Below are positions 13,084 to 25,459 of a stretch of 64,000 bases of DNA, piece after piece; position 1 is the first letter of the stretch, and every line of letters starts with the position of its first letter. Source of the stretch: Azadirachta indica. Lineage: Eukaryota > Streptophyta > Magnoliopsida > Sapindales > Meliaceae. Location: contig CM040448.1 of the NCBI GenBank assembly GCA_022749755.1, positions 13,700,481 to 13,764,480 of the forward strand. The letters are read 5' to 3'. A model generated the notes under the pieces. That model was given only the letters and a program-made list of their open reading frames with translations, had not been told where the DNA came from and ran no database searches. The translations under genes were made by a program, and so were the position numbers.

Positions 13084-13237
13084 TTAAAAGCACACCACAC
13101 CACCGGAAACATTCAGTGTTGGAATAGATTGATTCTGAGTAAAATTCTGCTCTTGCTCTAGGAACCATCGCACTGTGAGAATTAGAATAACACCTCTTTG
13201 TATTCCAGTATGGAGATTTCTGGATGCTACACCATTT
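13084..13237 (-). other. possible exon of an unknown gene or remnant
   Basis: On the minus strand, TTTTTACAG precedes about 50 open residues that include GVILILTVRWFLEQEQN, then a stop. The composition looks more protein-like than the surrounding AT-rich DNA. It has the same strand as the 11594-11713 candidate, but the two could not be joined into one frame with certainty. Function unknown. Confidence 0.18.
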
Positions 13238-13948
13238 CTGTAAAAACTTTGTTCTTATGATAACCCATGAGAAACTGATGTGATTAGCGTCAAATCAGAG
13301 GGTCATATTGTGAGCTCAAGAACTTAATGTGTAGTAATTATTTTCATTATGGTTATCAGCCACAATTATGCCTTGGACTAAACGTCACTAATACTGAAAG
13401 ATATTTATCCTAGCATGTGGCCACTTGTATCAATATGTATATGCCTGGAATTTATTAGCAAAATAGTAAATGTAATTGGAAGTCTTAAGTTTTATGGCAA
13501 AACAAAAGCACAAAGTTTTTAGTGCTCGCTATTGCACGAAACAACACCTAAGAAATTTTATTTCAAGCGTGTAGTGGAAGTCATATAACATCTTCCACTC
13601 ACAAATGGAACCAAATCAGCAACTATAGCTTTGTTATTGTTCCTCTAATTTATTGCTAAAACCTAAGAGACTTTAGATGAAAGCTTAATTTGTATTAAAC
13701 ATATTGAACAAAGCTCCACATTAGAGCAAATTAAGCTATTTCCCTCCACAAGTTTTATAGAGATGTAGACAGCAAGCACTTCTCCTCTTTCTTTCAATTT
13801 TCTATTATTCTCTTTTTATCCAGCTTCCATTATTTATGTACCATGAAGGGTGTCGAACAGTCCACTCGACATTCTTAATTACTTGTTTATAGACTCTTCC
13901 TTTTGGGACCATTTCTTCATCTTAGGACCGTCTTTGAAGGGCAAAAAT

Positions 13949-15397
13949 ATGGGAGATAGATTGCGCTTAGCAGTTGGAATCATGGGTACTTTCTTCTTTG
14001 TTTATTGTTTCAGCATCCTAGCATTGTGGCCAAAAAAATAAAACTTGGTCTAATACATCAAAGCTGCATGGTTTTTTTCTTGCAGGAAATGCAGCTTCTT
14101 TGTTACTTTATGCTGCACCAATGTAATGCCTATACACCATTGTATTACATACCTAAGTTCGTGTTATTTATTTTCCTATTAGATTTTCATAACCTTGAAA
14201 CTTAAACCAATATTTTTTTGCCAGATTAACTTTTTCAAGGGTGATAAAGAAGAAAAGCACTGAGGAGTATTCGTGCATTCCTTATATTATTGCACTGTTA
14301 AATTGTCTCCTATATACTTGGTATGGACTGCCTATTGTAAGCTGCAGGTGGGAGAATTTCCCTGTGGTCACAATCAATGGCTTAGGGATCCTTCTCGAGA
14401 TTTCCTTCATCCTTGTATACTGTTTGTTTGCTCCAACTAGAGGCAAGGCAAGTTATTTTAGAAGTTTTACGCATAAAAGGCAGATTATGCATGCTAGTTT
14501 TTTTTTTTTTTCCAAGCAAAAGTAAGAAAAAACATGGTACAACTGTGTATTCTTTCTTGCACGCATGTAAATGCATAGTTGGCAAAAACATTATAGATTA
14601 AACATCATGAGTGCACAGATGAAGGTTGCTGCTACACTGATACCTGTTATCCTGGTGTTCTGCATCACTGCCGTTATCTCAGCTCTTGCATTTAATGATC
14701 GTCACAATCGCAAAGTGTTTGTTGGAAGCGTTGCCTTGGTGGCCTCCATAGCTATGTATGGTTCTCCACTGGTGGTTGTGGTGAGTCATATTTTCCTGTT
14801 ATTATCCCATGACATCATTCTTCTGTGTAACCTATACGGCCAATGATGAAAAAAGGCAAAAAGAAAATATAAGTTCTAACTTTCATTGCATCCATCCATA
14901 GTATAGTTACTTGCAAATCAAGTTACCATCTGGATTTTGTATGTCCTCTTAAACCTTTAGGTCTTATAATTAACTGTCTGTTTATAATTGCAGAAGCAAG
15001 TGATCAAAACAAAGAGTGTGGAATTCATGCCGTTCTACTTATCCTTTTTCTCATTCCTGGCTAGTTCATTGTGGATGGCCTATGGATTATTAAGCCACGA
15101 TCTCTTTCTCGCGGTTTGTATAGCTACTAAATTGTCCTTTGCTATAAAACAAAATAATAGAACTTATGTTGTGAAGTACATAACAAAAGATGGGAGTTTT
15201 TCATTTGATTTTCCTAATTTTTGCAGTCTCCGAATCTGGTTGGTAGCCCCTTAGGCCTCCTCCAACTTGTTCTCTACTTCAAGTACAGGAAAAGGGGAGT
15301 TATAGGAGAACCAAACAAATGGGATTTAGAACAGAATGAAGAGAAATCTAAACAGCTGCAGCTCATGATAAACAATGATAGTAATGGGAAGATTTGA
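13949..15397 (+). CDS. SWEET3: SWEET sugar transporter, SWEET3-like (clade I)
   Basis: Bidirectional sugar uniporter of the MtN3/SWEET family, in the plasma or an internal membrane. Exons: 13949-13985, 14086-14122, 14225-14447, 14619-14780, 14994-15113, 15227-15397, giving 249 residues in one frame. It has seven membrane spans in two MtN3 repeats: residues ~8-95, starting MGDRLRLAVG, with FSRVIKKKSTEEYSCIPY; and ~130-215, with KVFVGSVALVASIAMYGSPL and KSVEFMPFYLSFFSFLASSL. The hydrophilic tail ends NDSNGKI. The first and second repeats closely resemble Arabidopsis SWEET3, and the gene neighbours agree. The intron at 14448-14618 starts with GC (AAG|GCAAGT) rather than GT; the frame requires it. 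It converges with the PPR gene. Confidence 0.92.
14448..14618 (+). other. GC-AG intron in SWEET3
   Basis: The junction AAG|GCAAGT...CACAG|ATGAAGG gives RGK-MKVAAT, which continues the conserved alignment with SWEET3. The nearest GT (14452) would shift the frame. AG|GCAAGT is the strong consensus form of GC donors, so this is probably a real minor-class donor rather than an error. Confidence 0.75.
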
Positions 15398-16755
15398 ATA
15401 ATTCATTTGTCAGGTGTGACTAGGCTCCTTCCTTTATTTATTCTTAAATGCTTACTTATCTGAGAATGTGAAATTAAATCATTGTTGAATCAGTGTTTAT
15501 AAATCAACAAAAATTTTAAGACTTGTGCTTGTTTGTGACAGGGGAAACTTCATTTCATTGGCAATAATTGCAGCTACCCCTGATGAGGGAAGGAAAAGCT
15601 GAAGTTGGTCAAAGCTCCTATGTAACAAAAAATTTCTTATGTAAAGGTTGTTAATTTAAGTGATATCTGAAAACAATAAAAAATTTACTTGTCTTCCCGA
15701 GATGCTGGTTCCTGCAAATAATTTCAGGACTTGATCAATATCATCATTTCACTAAATGCTACAAAAATTGGAAAAAAAAATAGTAACAGGAATATATTCA
15801 GATATTCAGATACCAGGAATATGAGCTTAGACAAAAATAAGATGCTACAGCATAGAACTCAATCATAACCGATACAATGATATCAAAAAGGTATTGTTAT
15901 TAACAAGTTTTTTCCATTTAAAAGAGTTCCTATTTGACAGCAACAAATAGTCCATAAATAATCACCAGTCTTGACCACTATGTAGCAACCAGTGCCCACA
16001 AAATCGCCACAAAGAAAGTGTCGTGTGTATTTAATTTAAACAGAAGAGGCACCAGCTCGATAGCAAACCTTATGAAAAGACAAGTAACCTTACCTTTTGG
16101 GACAACAACGGGATTTGTGGTAGCTTTTCCAAAAGCAACAGTTAATCTGTATCCTCAGCGTAACCCTCTTTAGTTACGCATACATTGTAATGTTTGGCTG
16201 GACTGTGCTAAGAACCTATTCACTATTTGACAATTGTGAGTTGTCATTGCCCAATATGCCTGATGAATCAGAACAACAAAAAGCAGAGGAAAAAACAGAC
16301 ATGTCTGAAGCTGAATTTTGAAGTGTTATGTTGCCAAAGCATAAGTCTCTCAGCTTCACAAACCTGTAGTGTGACTAATCTCATTAATCATGAAATGAAG
16401 CCTTAAAAAAATGCCTCCCTCAATTAGTAAAGAGAAAATTTGCTACAATGAGCTCAATTGTGAAGGAACTGATGTTAATGCAGAAGAATATATCAAACCA
16501 CCAGTGAAAGGCATCTTAAATTATGAAAGAAGCAAGATGTGACTACAATAATGCAATAAGGCACAGGGATTATTTGTGACCAAGATATGTTAAAGAAGAT
16601 CAATATTAAATGTTTTCGTTAGTTCAAGTGGGAGCAAACGTATGACTTTTATCAAGCAGTCCAAAATTTAAAATTTGGATGACACAGCAACAGAAATTTG
16701 ATCAATGTTAGTGTGTTGAATTAAGAGAACCAGACACTTGTATTCACATGGAATT
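15398..16755. other. convergent intergenic space, SWEET3 / PPR
   Basis: Contains the SWEET3 3' UTR (AATAAA-like AACAATAAAAAA near 15673) and the PPR 3' UTR. No additional gene or clear mobile element was seen. Confidence 0.6.
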
Positions 16756-18951
16756 TCAATCAATTTGCGCAATAGAATTTAGATTTGCTGTAAGATGTTC
16801 CAAAGTCGTAAAAATCACATTAAAATCTGGATAGATTCTATCTTCTACAGAGAATGCATAAACTCCACTGCTCAGCCCAATCCAACTGCAACCTGGATCC
16901 TTTTTGACTTCCAAGTCCATCAATCTCTTCCTAATGTACATCTTCTTCCCCCACTTCCCCGATGCTGCATATATGTTGGACAGAATAACATATGCCGATG
17001 TTGCCTTAGGATCCAAACCTAACATCTTTTCAGCCACCCTCTCACCCACTTCCATGTTCCTCCAGAACCAACAAGCACTGAGCAAAGCTCCCCAGACAAC
17101 AGTATCTGGTTCGATTGGCATCTTTTTGATGAACTCCTCAGCTTCTTGCAGGTGGCCAGACCTACCAAGAAGATCCACCACACAGGCATAGTGTTCTAAA
17201 GTTGGTACTACTCCATAACATTCTTCCATTGAGTAGAAAATTTTCATCCCTTCATCGACCAGACCAGTGCGACCACAAGCTGACAGAATTCCAACAAAAG
17301 TGACAGCATTTGGGACTACTTCTTGTTCTAACATGCGCTCAAAAAGTAAGACTGCTTCAGAACCAAGCCCATGGTGTGCATATCCATTAATAAGAGCTGA
17401 CCAGGCTGCCACATTGGGTGAAGAGATGCAGCTAAATGATGTTTGAGCTTCAGCTATGCTCCCACAACGCGAGTACATATCAATGAGGGATGTTCCAACA
17501 TAAACATTAGAAGCAAATGGTGTTTTAACCAAGTGGGCGTGGAGTAATTGTCCCTGTTGAAGAGATCCTAGGCATGAGCATGCGTGAAAAAGAACAGGGA
17601 ATGTTGATCTAGTGCAGTCTATTGCCAATCTGCACATTGTCACATACAGTTCCAAAGCTTCTTCATGCTGATTATTTTGAACATAACCTGACATCATTGA
17701 ATTCCACGTCACTGGGTTTCTTTCACCTTTGATTTCTTCAAAAAGCTGCGAAGCTTTCGCAATTTCACCATTTTTGGAATACACAGAAATCATAATATTC
17801 AAAGAAAACACTGTTCTATGAGGCATTTTCTCAAATAACCTTTTTGAATCTTCAACTCGGCCTTTAACTGCATAACCTTTAATCATCAAATTATATGAAA
17901 CTGAATTAGCTGCTGTCAGTCTATTAAGAATCAGCTCTGCATCTTCAGTCCTACCCATTGATATAAGCCCATCAAGAAGTGAATTTGAAGCATTCAAACA
18001 TGGATTTACCAATCTATCATAAACTCTCATAGCATCATCAAATGCTTCACAACTACAATAAAATTCAATTAGTGCTCCTCCAATTGAGTGGTTAAATTCA
18101 AACCCATATTTTATCAAGAGCCCATGAACAACTTTCCCTTCACACAAAGCACAAAGTCGACCACACGCCCTTATAACAGTATCAAAAGTATATTCATTAG
18201 GCATCACCTCTCCACTATCTCTCATCCACCAAAACATCTTCAAAGCCTTCTCACAGCCATCATCACTCTTTGCATACGCTGAAATTAACTTAGTCCACGC
18301 CACTACATCTTTTTTTGGCATCTTCATAAACACATCAAATGCATCCCTCATTAAGTTGCACTGCACATAACCAACAAGCAGCAAACTCCACAACAACTCG
18401 TTACCATGATGCAAATCATCAAAAATCCGCTTAGCTTCTTCAATCCGAAAGCAATTAGCATAAAAGAACAACAAAGCACTACCTACAAACTCAAAACTCT
18501 CGTACCCACATTTCAAAACAAGACAATGAATTTGTTTTCCTTGAACTAAAGACTTCAGTTGTGCACATACACTTAATACAGTAGAAAAAGTGGTATCATT
18601 GAGCTTAATATTACTATGATGCATGATTGAAACTAGACTAAGAGATTCATCGAATTTGGCCCATTTCGAGTAACCAGAAATCATGGTGTTCCAAGAAATG
18701 ACTGTTCGACTTGGCATTTGATCGAACAGGTTTCGTGCGATATCTAGCCGGCCATTTTGGACGTACTTCGATATGGCCATGTTTGTAGAGACTACGTCGT
18801 TTAAATTTAGTTTATGGGTTAAGTACGATTTGATGTTGTCCCATAATTCGTGCTTCCATTTTACCGGGAAACAAGATCTTAACGACATTTTGAACACAGA
18901 GAAAACGCATCGGGAAAACGCAGCGTTTTGTCGAGTCTTCCACGACAGCAA
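16756..18951 (-). CDS. pentatricopeptide repeat protein, PLS class, E/E+ type
   Basis: Intronless ORF of 731 residues, typical of plant PPR genes. Tandem PPR motifs run from residue ~55 to ~620, for example NLFDQMPSRTVISWNTMISG and QLFEEIKGERNPVTWNSMMS, with the long/short alternation of the PLS class. An E domain follows (WGALLSACWFWRNMEVGERV, then LDPKATSAYVILSNIYAASG) and an E+-like segment (KKDPGCSWIGLSSGVYAFSV). There is no DYW deaminase domain after it. E-class proteins bind organellar RNA in a site-specific way and usually guide C-to-U editing with a DYW partner. The N-terminus is basic and could be a mitochondrial or plastid presequence; Met22 (18888) is an alternative start. The exact target and ortholog were not identified. 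It sits between SWEET3 and the repeat region and is not part of the Arabidopsis order recalled for this block. Confidence 0.9.
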   Translation of the reverse strand: MLSWKTRQNAAFSRCVFSVFKMSLRSCFPVKWKHELWDNIKSYLTHKLNLNDVVSTNMAISKYVQNGRLDIARNLFDQMPSRTVISWNTMISGYSKWAKFDESLSLVSIMHHSNIKLNDTTFSTVLSVCAQLKSLVQGKQIHCLVLKCGYESFEFVGSALLFFYANCFRIEEAKRIFDDLHHGNELLWSLLLVGYVQCNLMRDAFDVFMKMPKKDVVAWTKLISAYAKSDDGCEKALKMFWWMRDSGEVMPNEYTFDTVIRACGRLCALCEGKVVHGLLIKYGFEFNHSIGGALIEFYCSCEAFDDAMRVYDRLVNPCLNASNSLLDGLISMGRTEDAELILNRLTAANSVSYNLMIKGYAVKGRVEDSKRLFEKMPHRTVFSLNIMISVYSKNGEIAKASQLFEEIKGERNPVTWNSMMSGYVQNNQHEEALELYVTMCRLAIDCTRSTFPVLFHACSCLGSLQQGQLLHAHLVKTPFASNVYVGTSLIDMYSRCGSIAEAQTSFSCISSPNVAAWSALINGYAHHGLGSEAVLLFERMLEQEVVPNAVTFVGILSACGRTGLVDEGMKIFYSMEECYGVVPTLEHYACVVDLLGRSGHLQEAEEFIKKMPIEPDTVVWGALLSACWFWRNMEVGERVAEKMLGLDPKATSAYVILSNIYAASGKWGKKMYIRKRLMDLEVKKDPGCSWIGLSSGVYAFSVEDRIYPDFNVIFTTLEHLTANLNSIAQID

Positions 18952-20160
18952 AAATCACAAAAACGCAACGTTTATAGATGGGAAGCACCGTTTCATAGAT
19001 GGCGTAATGCAAAGCGTTTTGTGGACATTTCTGGGCCAGTGAAGGACCGTTTTCTTTGTCGAGTGGGCCGAATCGGTCTCAGCATAAGCAATTTATCTCC
19101 ATCTCCATCTCCATCACGATTCACAAAGAGTCAAGACACTAAAATAACCACCCATTACCTTCGATGTTAAACTCAACCTAAATTCATCTTTCATACCCAA
19201 AATTTTAGAGAGAATAATTTTTAAATTAAGAGACTATTTTTTTTGGTAAAATTAAGTCACATATTGTAATTGTTTTAGAGCCAAATAAGTAATAGTAACA
19301 CAGCGAACTTAGTTATTAGCTGTAAAAACAATCAAGTAATTATTTTTGATAGAGCAAGTCGACAATATTACCACCACTAATTCGATCCTAAAACGAAAAT
19401 AATAATTAGAAGAAACAATTCCTCCCTCTTAGTAATAATAATAACAACCCCAGCAACATGGCAACGATAATGGAATTAATCAATTGGAATGTACAAATTG
19501 CTAACTTAGCAGAAATAGTTTTTTAATGTAAGACTAATCCTTATAACGCCAAGGAAACTAATGCAAATTTAATCCTATATATTAGATTCCTATCCATATA
19601 TATAAGCACAATAAAACAAAACTCTATTGGATACATAAAAAAAAATAAATTCAACTAAACAAAGCTCCTTAAAAAACCACTTAGATATTTTATAAATTTT
19701 ATAAAATTTCGTATTTGATAAAATATATTCTATTTTCTTAAAACCTCACAGCACTTTTAATAATATAGTTTATTAAATATTTAAATACCATTGACTACAA
19801 CAATTAGAAGTTATTTTATAGGTTACAATAATCTCAAATTAGAAAAAAAAATCATCGTAATAATGTTAATGCTCCAATGTATAATTTCTATTCTTTAGGT
19901 GACCCTATTTCCGACGGAATTAGGGTCTTCGAAGCTTTACAACAGAATTTCATAAAAGGAAGAATCTTGCATGCAAATGTATACCTAACCTTTCTCATGA
20001 TCCATCAACAACCTCCATCTCACACTTCCACCAAACTAATAAAAAGTGAGAATCTGTGATACCTTCTCTTTATTTGATTTAATATTTCATCACTTTTCTA
20101 TTATTTTACAAATATCTCATTACTCTCTTAACGTTATTTCCTAATTAAAATGTTAGTAGT
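18952..20160. other. intergenic region upstream of the PPR gene
   Basis: AT-rich with no recognisable gene. A stretch at about 19966-20032 (TTGCATGCAAATG, CCTAACCTTTCTCA, CAACAACCTC, CTCACACTTCC) matches modules repeated at 23815-23910 and 26340-26480, so the repeat family extends this far left. Confidence 0.5.
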
Positions 20161-20436
20161 TTGAAGGAATTATAGTAATTTAGAGATAATAAATTTATTT
20201 AAATTCAGTTTTTTATTAATATTATTTTTCTTTTTATAATTTCTAAACAAATTATATATAGTAAAAAAAAATATAAAAATAATAAATTAATTATCTCTAA
20301 CAAAATTAATCCTAAAACATTTTTCTCTCCACAAGTTATCCAACCCACAAATTTCCTAAACCTATAAATCTTCCTGCACCGTTCATCACCACCGCCACCA
20401 CTACCCTTGTTATCAAATCCTCCTCCACTATTGGTT

Positions 20437-20461
20437 ACCACCACCACCACCACCACCACCA
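20437..20461. repeat. (ACC)n trinucleotide repeat
   Basis: About eight ACC units. The Val- and Gly-rich minus-strand frame across it is a by-product of this repeat. Confidence 0.85.
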
Positions 20462-21050
20462 ACTATCGTGCTTTTTCAACCACTGTGGCCTATCTCTTTA
20501 TCTGAATAAAACCACTCTCCGTTACAAGAAATCATCATCTTCGTCTCCAAATGGAGTTTGGATTACTAGCATTTTGTTTCAGGGTGTGCTCAAGTGTTAT
20601 GTGAGATGAATTGTGTGCACCTGTGAGATGAAAAAGAATGCAGAAAATGAGATTTGCAAAATGTGAGCATAAAGGAAGAAAGATAAAATAAGAGAAATAA
20701 TGACATATGTTAGTGTGTATTGAAAAATTTTATAAATGAGTGTTAATTTGAGTGTAAACCCATATTTTGTACAAGTAATTGCCTTCAAGTTCTCTTCATG
20801 AAATCACTGGCTAAATTATTTTCTTCTCTCATCTTTTCTATTTATTTTTATTTTTTCGTTTAAAATTATTTCTATTCAAATTGCTATTAATCAATCTCTT
20901 ATTAATTAAGATTGAAGAATTTTGAAATTAAATAATCTAGATAATTCTAAGTTATTTTGTTCGCAGTGATTTTAGCAGGAACAAATAAGATATGATTTGG
21001 CAGTAGGTAAGGAGATGCTGTTGAAAACGGGGTTTGGGAGGTGCGGTTGC

Positions 21051-21171
21051 TTGTTAGGTTGTTGTAATTTGTTTCATATAATTTGATCTGTAGAGAAGAA
21101 TACTCTAGCTACTTGTTAGGTTATTGGAATCTTGTTCCATATAATTTGATTTATAGAGAAGAACACTTCAA
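21051..21171. repeat. two-copy tandem repeat, about 61 bp
   Basis: Two adjacent copies share TTGTTAGGTT, CATATAATTTGAT and TAGAGAAGAA in the same order with a few substitutions. There is no coding potential. It lies at the left of the repeat-rich interval. Confidence 0.75.
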
Positions 21172-21694
21172 CGAAAATGAATAGAAAAAAAGAAAAATAA
21201 ATAAAAGGAAAATAAATATTTTGGGGTTAGTGTTTTTGGGAGTTAATTTATTATTTTTTATATTTAATAAAAATTAAATTTTTTAAATTTTTATTAAATT
21301 TTTTATTTATTTTTAATTATTATATTATTAAAAGACAAATTTACCCTTAAAAATTAAATTTGGTACATATTTTTTTTCATAAAATATTTAAGGGTATTAA
21401 AATAATTTTATTTATTTATTGAAGGATATTGAAGTAATTTTGTTTCTTCCCATCCAAAAATATAAAATTTTAACGAATTAAAAGAGTAAATTAGTAATTG
21501 CGTACAAAAATTAACCATTTTGACTAACAGAAGTAATGTTAGGGAAATGATAGGGTATTAGGCCGAATAAGAGGGAGATGATTGGGTATTAGACCAAATA
21601 AGAAGGGGGTATTGGGCATTCTCCCATAATAAAAACAATAATATAGATATTGCCATAAAAAGTAAGAATAGTCAGTTACTAGCTACTATTATTT

Positions 21695-21728
<34 letters not shown>

Positions 21729-23599
21729 CTCTGTTGAAACGAAATATTTTATTAATCAATTGAATTAACATCTTTCAAACATGTATTTATTAATATTGGT
21801 GTTTCAGGCTATATGCAGCCAGCTTCTCTCGATCGCGCTTTCCTTCATTCTCGTATATCTTTGGATTGGGTTGGTAAGAAAAAAGGCAAATTTTTTAATT
21901 TAAAGTTTTATGTCGATTTATATTAAATTATAAAATTCATTTTCGGTGAACAGTACTGTATAAATGAACAGTACTATATAAATGAACAATGTCATATTTA
22001 TAAATAGTATCATATCGTATGTGAGCACTAAAGTACACCGAAAGTGCAGTAACGAATTTACGTAGTAGTTGATAGGTGGAGAAATTTGTGGAGTAAATTA
22101 TGAAATGTGTAGAAAAAAGGGATAAAAAAACTATTATAAATACCTCACCTCTTTTACTATTTTTTTCATCCTAAATCATCCTTTGAATGCTTCTACAAAG
22201 AGAGAAAAAATTAGTTTTTTTTTGGTATAATATTATTCATTTAGAGTTATTTTTCCTTTTTCGAGAGAGAGTGTGAAATATTTCTATTTTAAAGAGTTGT
22301 TATCTTTTTATTATTGGAGAGAAAAAAAGTTATAATCTTTACTTTAAAATAGTAAAATACTCTTATACTTACTGTAGTTTTTATTCTAATTTGTTTAGAG
22401 ATTTTTCACATAAAATATTTATGTCGATTCATTTAAATTAAAGTAACTAATGTTAATCAATTTCTAATTAAATGGACGCGTTGGGGTTGGCTACCAAAAA
22501 TTTTTTCCCATGTAACATTAATCTTCTAATTAATTTAATTAATAACGGTGGTACGTAGCAAATATTTTTGTTTGAAGAATTAAAATAATTAATTTGTCAC
22601 ACACACACACACATATATATATATAGATATAATATTAACTGTTTGTGACTGAATTTAGGAGGTCAGATATGTAAACACACACAACACAAATTGTATGATT
22701 ACAGGATCGATCGAAGACAAGAGCTAGCAAGTAGAGCTTCTAGAGATCTAGCTGATAAGGATAGTGCATAATAATAATAGTAAAAGGACTACTTGGGAAA
22801 TGTTGCTAGCTAGCTAGGGTTAGTAATTAAATTTAAGAATGGTTGCTAAGGGTGTACATGTGTTTAGAGGCTAAGAAGTCGTTATATATGGAGATTAAGC
22901 TGACCAAGTGTGCGTAAAAAGGTTTAAAATGGGTGTTTGGCTAGCATGAATTTATATACAGCACGCACATTAATTGCAGACCCATGCAATGACAACAAAT
23001 TAAATAACTAATTGGAGAGCTAGCTAGCTAGCTAGCCAAATAATTAACTAATACTATTATCTATAAACCTAAGGAAAAGCAAATCAGCTGCTCGATCGAT
23101 CGATCGGTGCACGTGTTAGAGCTAGGTAGCTGGCCAAATTACTAATTAATTATTAAAATCAAACAAGTAAACCAATAGAGGAATTCATTATTCAGTCACC
23201 ACAACCAATTAATTCGTCCCTGCAGCTAGCTAGCTAGCTAATATTATCTAAAACAAAAATTAATTAAATTAAAAATCTTTGATATTAATTATCTAAAAAT
23301 GATCGACCAAATTAAAAACTATTAATTGCAGGAGCTTTGGAGCATGAATTGATATTAGTGAGAGCAGCAACCATAGAAATTCACTTGCATGTGAACTCAC
23401 AAAATTAAATTAACGAAGCTACATAAAATATTATTTAATTTCCAGGAATATTAATTATTAGAGCTTTAATTATTTATTAATTAATCAATTTTGTGTCTTT
23501 AATAACAGAAATATTTTAAGTTTTAAAATTTCAAATTTTTAACTTAAATTTTAATTTCAATGTTGTGTTTGTGTTATATGTTTCGAGTATTTGATTTTA

Positions 23600-24905
23600 A
23601 TTTTTTAATTAATTTAACGTTAAAATTTTTATGACTTTTTATGTAGCATGTTTCAAATTTTACGTTGCAAAAGAAAAAAAAAATAATGTAACGATAATTC
23701 TAATGAAATGTAGTATGAAATTATTGAAATGAATAATAGCACATATTTTAAATTCTTTTATTAGAAATAGTATACTCCAAAACTATCTCCTTCATGCATA
23801 CAAAAACCTACCCCCTCTCAACAACCTCTCATGCACACACTTCCATTAAAGGAAGTAGCTAGCTTGCTTGCAAATGCCTAACCTTCTCAACAACCAACCT
23901 CTCACACTTCCCATGGAAATTAGCGAGACTTATAACTTACATTTTATATTATACCAAACATTCCACCAACCAGTTTCTTTTCAAAAAAATCATTGATCAT
24001 ATTGGACAAATATTAACAAAGATAATGACTACCTACCACTACTATATATGTATATATATATATATATAGTCGCATGTTCAAACCAAAGATTTCATCAAGC
24101 AAATGCATATGCCTTCCAAAAATTTATTAATGTTGGATAGTTATACATATATATATGGGTTTTTGTTAGAGGATATATGCAGCCAGCTTCTCTCAAGCTT
24201 TCCTTCATTCTCATAAATATTCGGTTTGATTCGGCATGAAAAGAGGTAAGTTAATTATTAATTTATAGTTTTATTTGAATTTATAATTAATCAATCATAT
24301 ATTTTCACTAATTTGTAATATTAATTTCTTTTTTAATTTACATTTTATTGATTTAATCAAATTCTTTATAATTATAGGTGTTTTAATTCTCTAAATACAT
24401 GGAGGACGATGATATCAATTTTAGAGAAATTTTTCCAGAAATTGACCAGCAACAGTAAAGTGAATTATTGTTCGTCAAACAATCCAGCTAGTAACAACAT
24501 GGGAGGAGGTTATTGGATTGAATTTAATTTATTGTCAAAATCAATGTAGTGTTGAATATAACCTATTCAATAAATCCCTCGAACTTTCCTTCATTCTCAT
24601 ATATCTTCGCAGTTTGTTTCCATGATAAAAAATGGCAAGTTATTTTAGTGTTTGATTTGGCACTAGTTCGTAATGTCAATTCCTTAATTAACTTTTGCAG
24701 TTACTTGTGATATAATTGAGTTTCTTGACCTTTATTGTACAGAGCTCACTTATGCTTATTCATTCCATATGAACTGCAGCCACTTGTAAAATGTTAGTTT
24801 CCTGCGATCAAATTCTAATTCTCTCGCGTTTTCTTTCTTCGTTTTCATATTTTTTTCCGTTTGTTTTGGTTAAGATGGAAGAATTGAAGATCATTTCCCT
24901 GTAAA
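23600..24905 (+). repeat. segmental tandem duplication, copy 1
   Basis: This interval aligns in order with 26120-27497, about 2.5 kb to the right. Shared blocks are the CAACAACCTCTCA region (23815-23930), CCAAACATTCCACCAACCA (about 23954-23972), the CCAGCTTCTCTC / TTTCCTTCATTCTCATA module (24182-24215), a TTCAATAAATCCCTC module (24566-24601) and a final TTTGTTTTGG module (24860) followed by a 9-residue ORF. No protein-coding gene is evident. The shared modules may be exons of a noncoding transcript or remnants of an unrecognised element. Confidence 0.7.
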
Positions 24906-25459
24906 TCTTACTGTTAAAATTATCTTTTAAATGTGAAAAATGTTCATAAACCCCGAGCTAAGAATGCTTGTCTCATCAGGACCAAACAGTATTGAACTAA
25001 TAGCAGAATTAATGTGCAGGCCAGCTAGTAGTTTAATTTGTAGAACGTACAGACATGTCTTTTTAAAGTTGAGGATCAAGTCTATACGTATGTGTACAAC
25101 GTTTTGCTAAGTGACATAGAAAAACCTTTCAATTGGCCTATGTAATGTAATGCCAGTCGACACAACGCTTTTGTGTGATGAAAAAGAAAAAGAACAGGCC
25201 ATTGCAGTTAACTATATATGAATTAATATATAGCACGTCATTAATAATTGACAATGAAGCAAAATGAAGCAACTGGGGGCTTCTCAGTGCAGCTAGCTAT
25301 TCGACCAAAACATCAAAAGCAAAACGTACAGGCCATTACTAATTAACTATGAAAGCGAAGCAAGCCAGTCAGCGCTTATATATATTAGAGCCAAAGTAAT
25401 ATATAACTAATAGTAACTACGTACCGAAAGTAGTATAAAGACGATGAATCATTGCACGA

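Larger units (their letters stand above)
20161..23599. other. AT-rich noncoding region with repeated modules
   Basis: No supportable gene. Notable content: GT/TA microsatellite near 21694-21722, CA/TA microsatellite at about 22598-22626, GCTA-rich runs near 22805, 23020-23035 and 23225-23240, and GATC repeats near 23092-23106. A first copy of the short module seen again at 24190 and 26604 lies at 21806-21870 (ATGCAGCCAGCTTCTCTC, then GCTTTCCTTCATTCTC). Confidence 0.5.

Noticed and set aside
14338..14348. GTAAGCTGCAG inside SWEET3 exon 3, resembling a fused donor and acceptor
   Set aside because: It is only 11 nt, removing it breaks the frame, and the encoded residues align with SWEET3. It is plain coding sequence.
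16904..17191. Open frame antisense to the PPR gene
   Set aside because: The PPR frame is long, intact and clearly homologous; this is its shadow.
20205..20462. Minus-strand Val/Gly-rich open frame
   Set aside because: It results from the (ACC)n repeat and AT-rich DNA; there is no domain or splice support.
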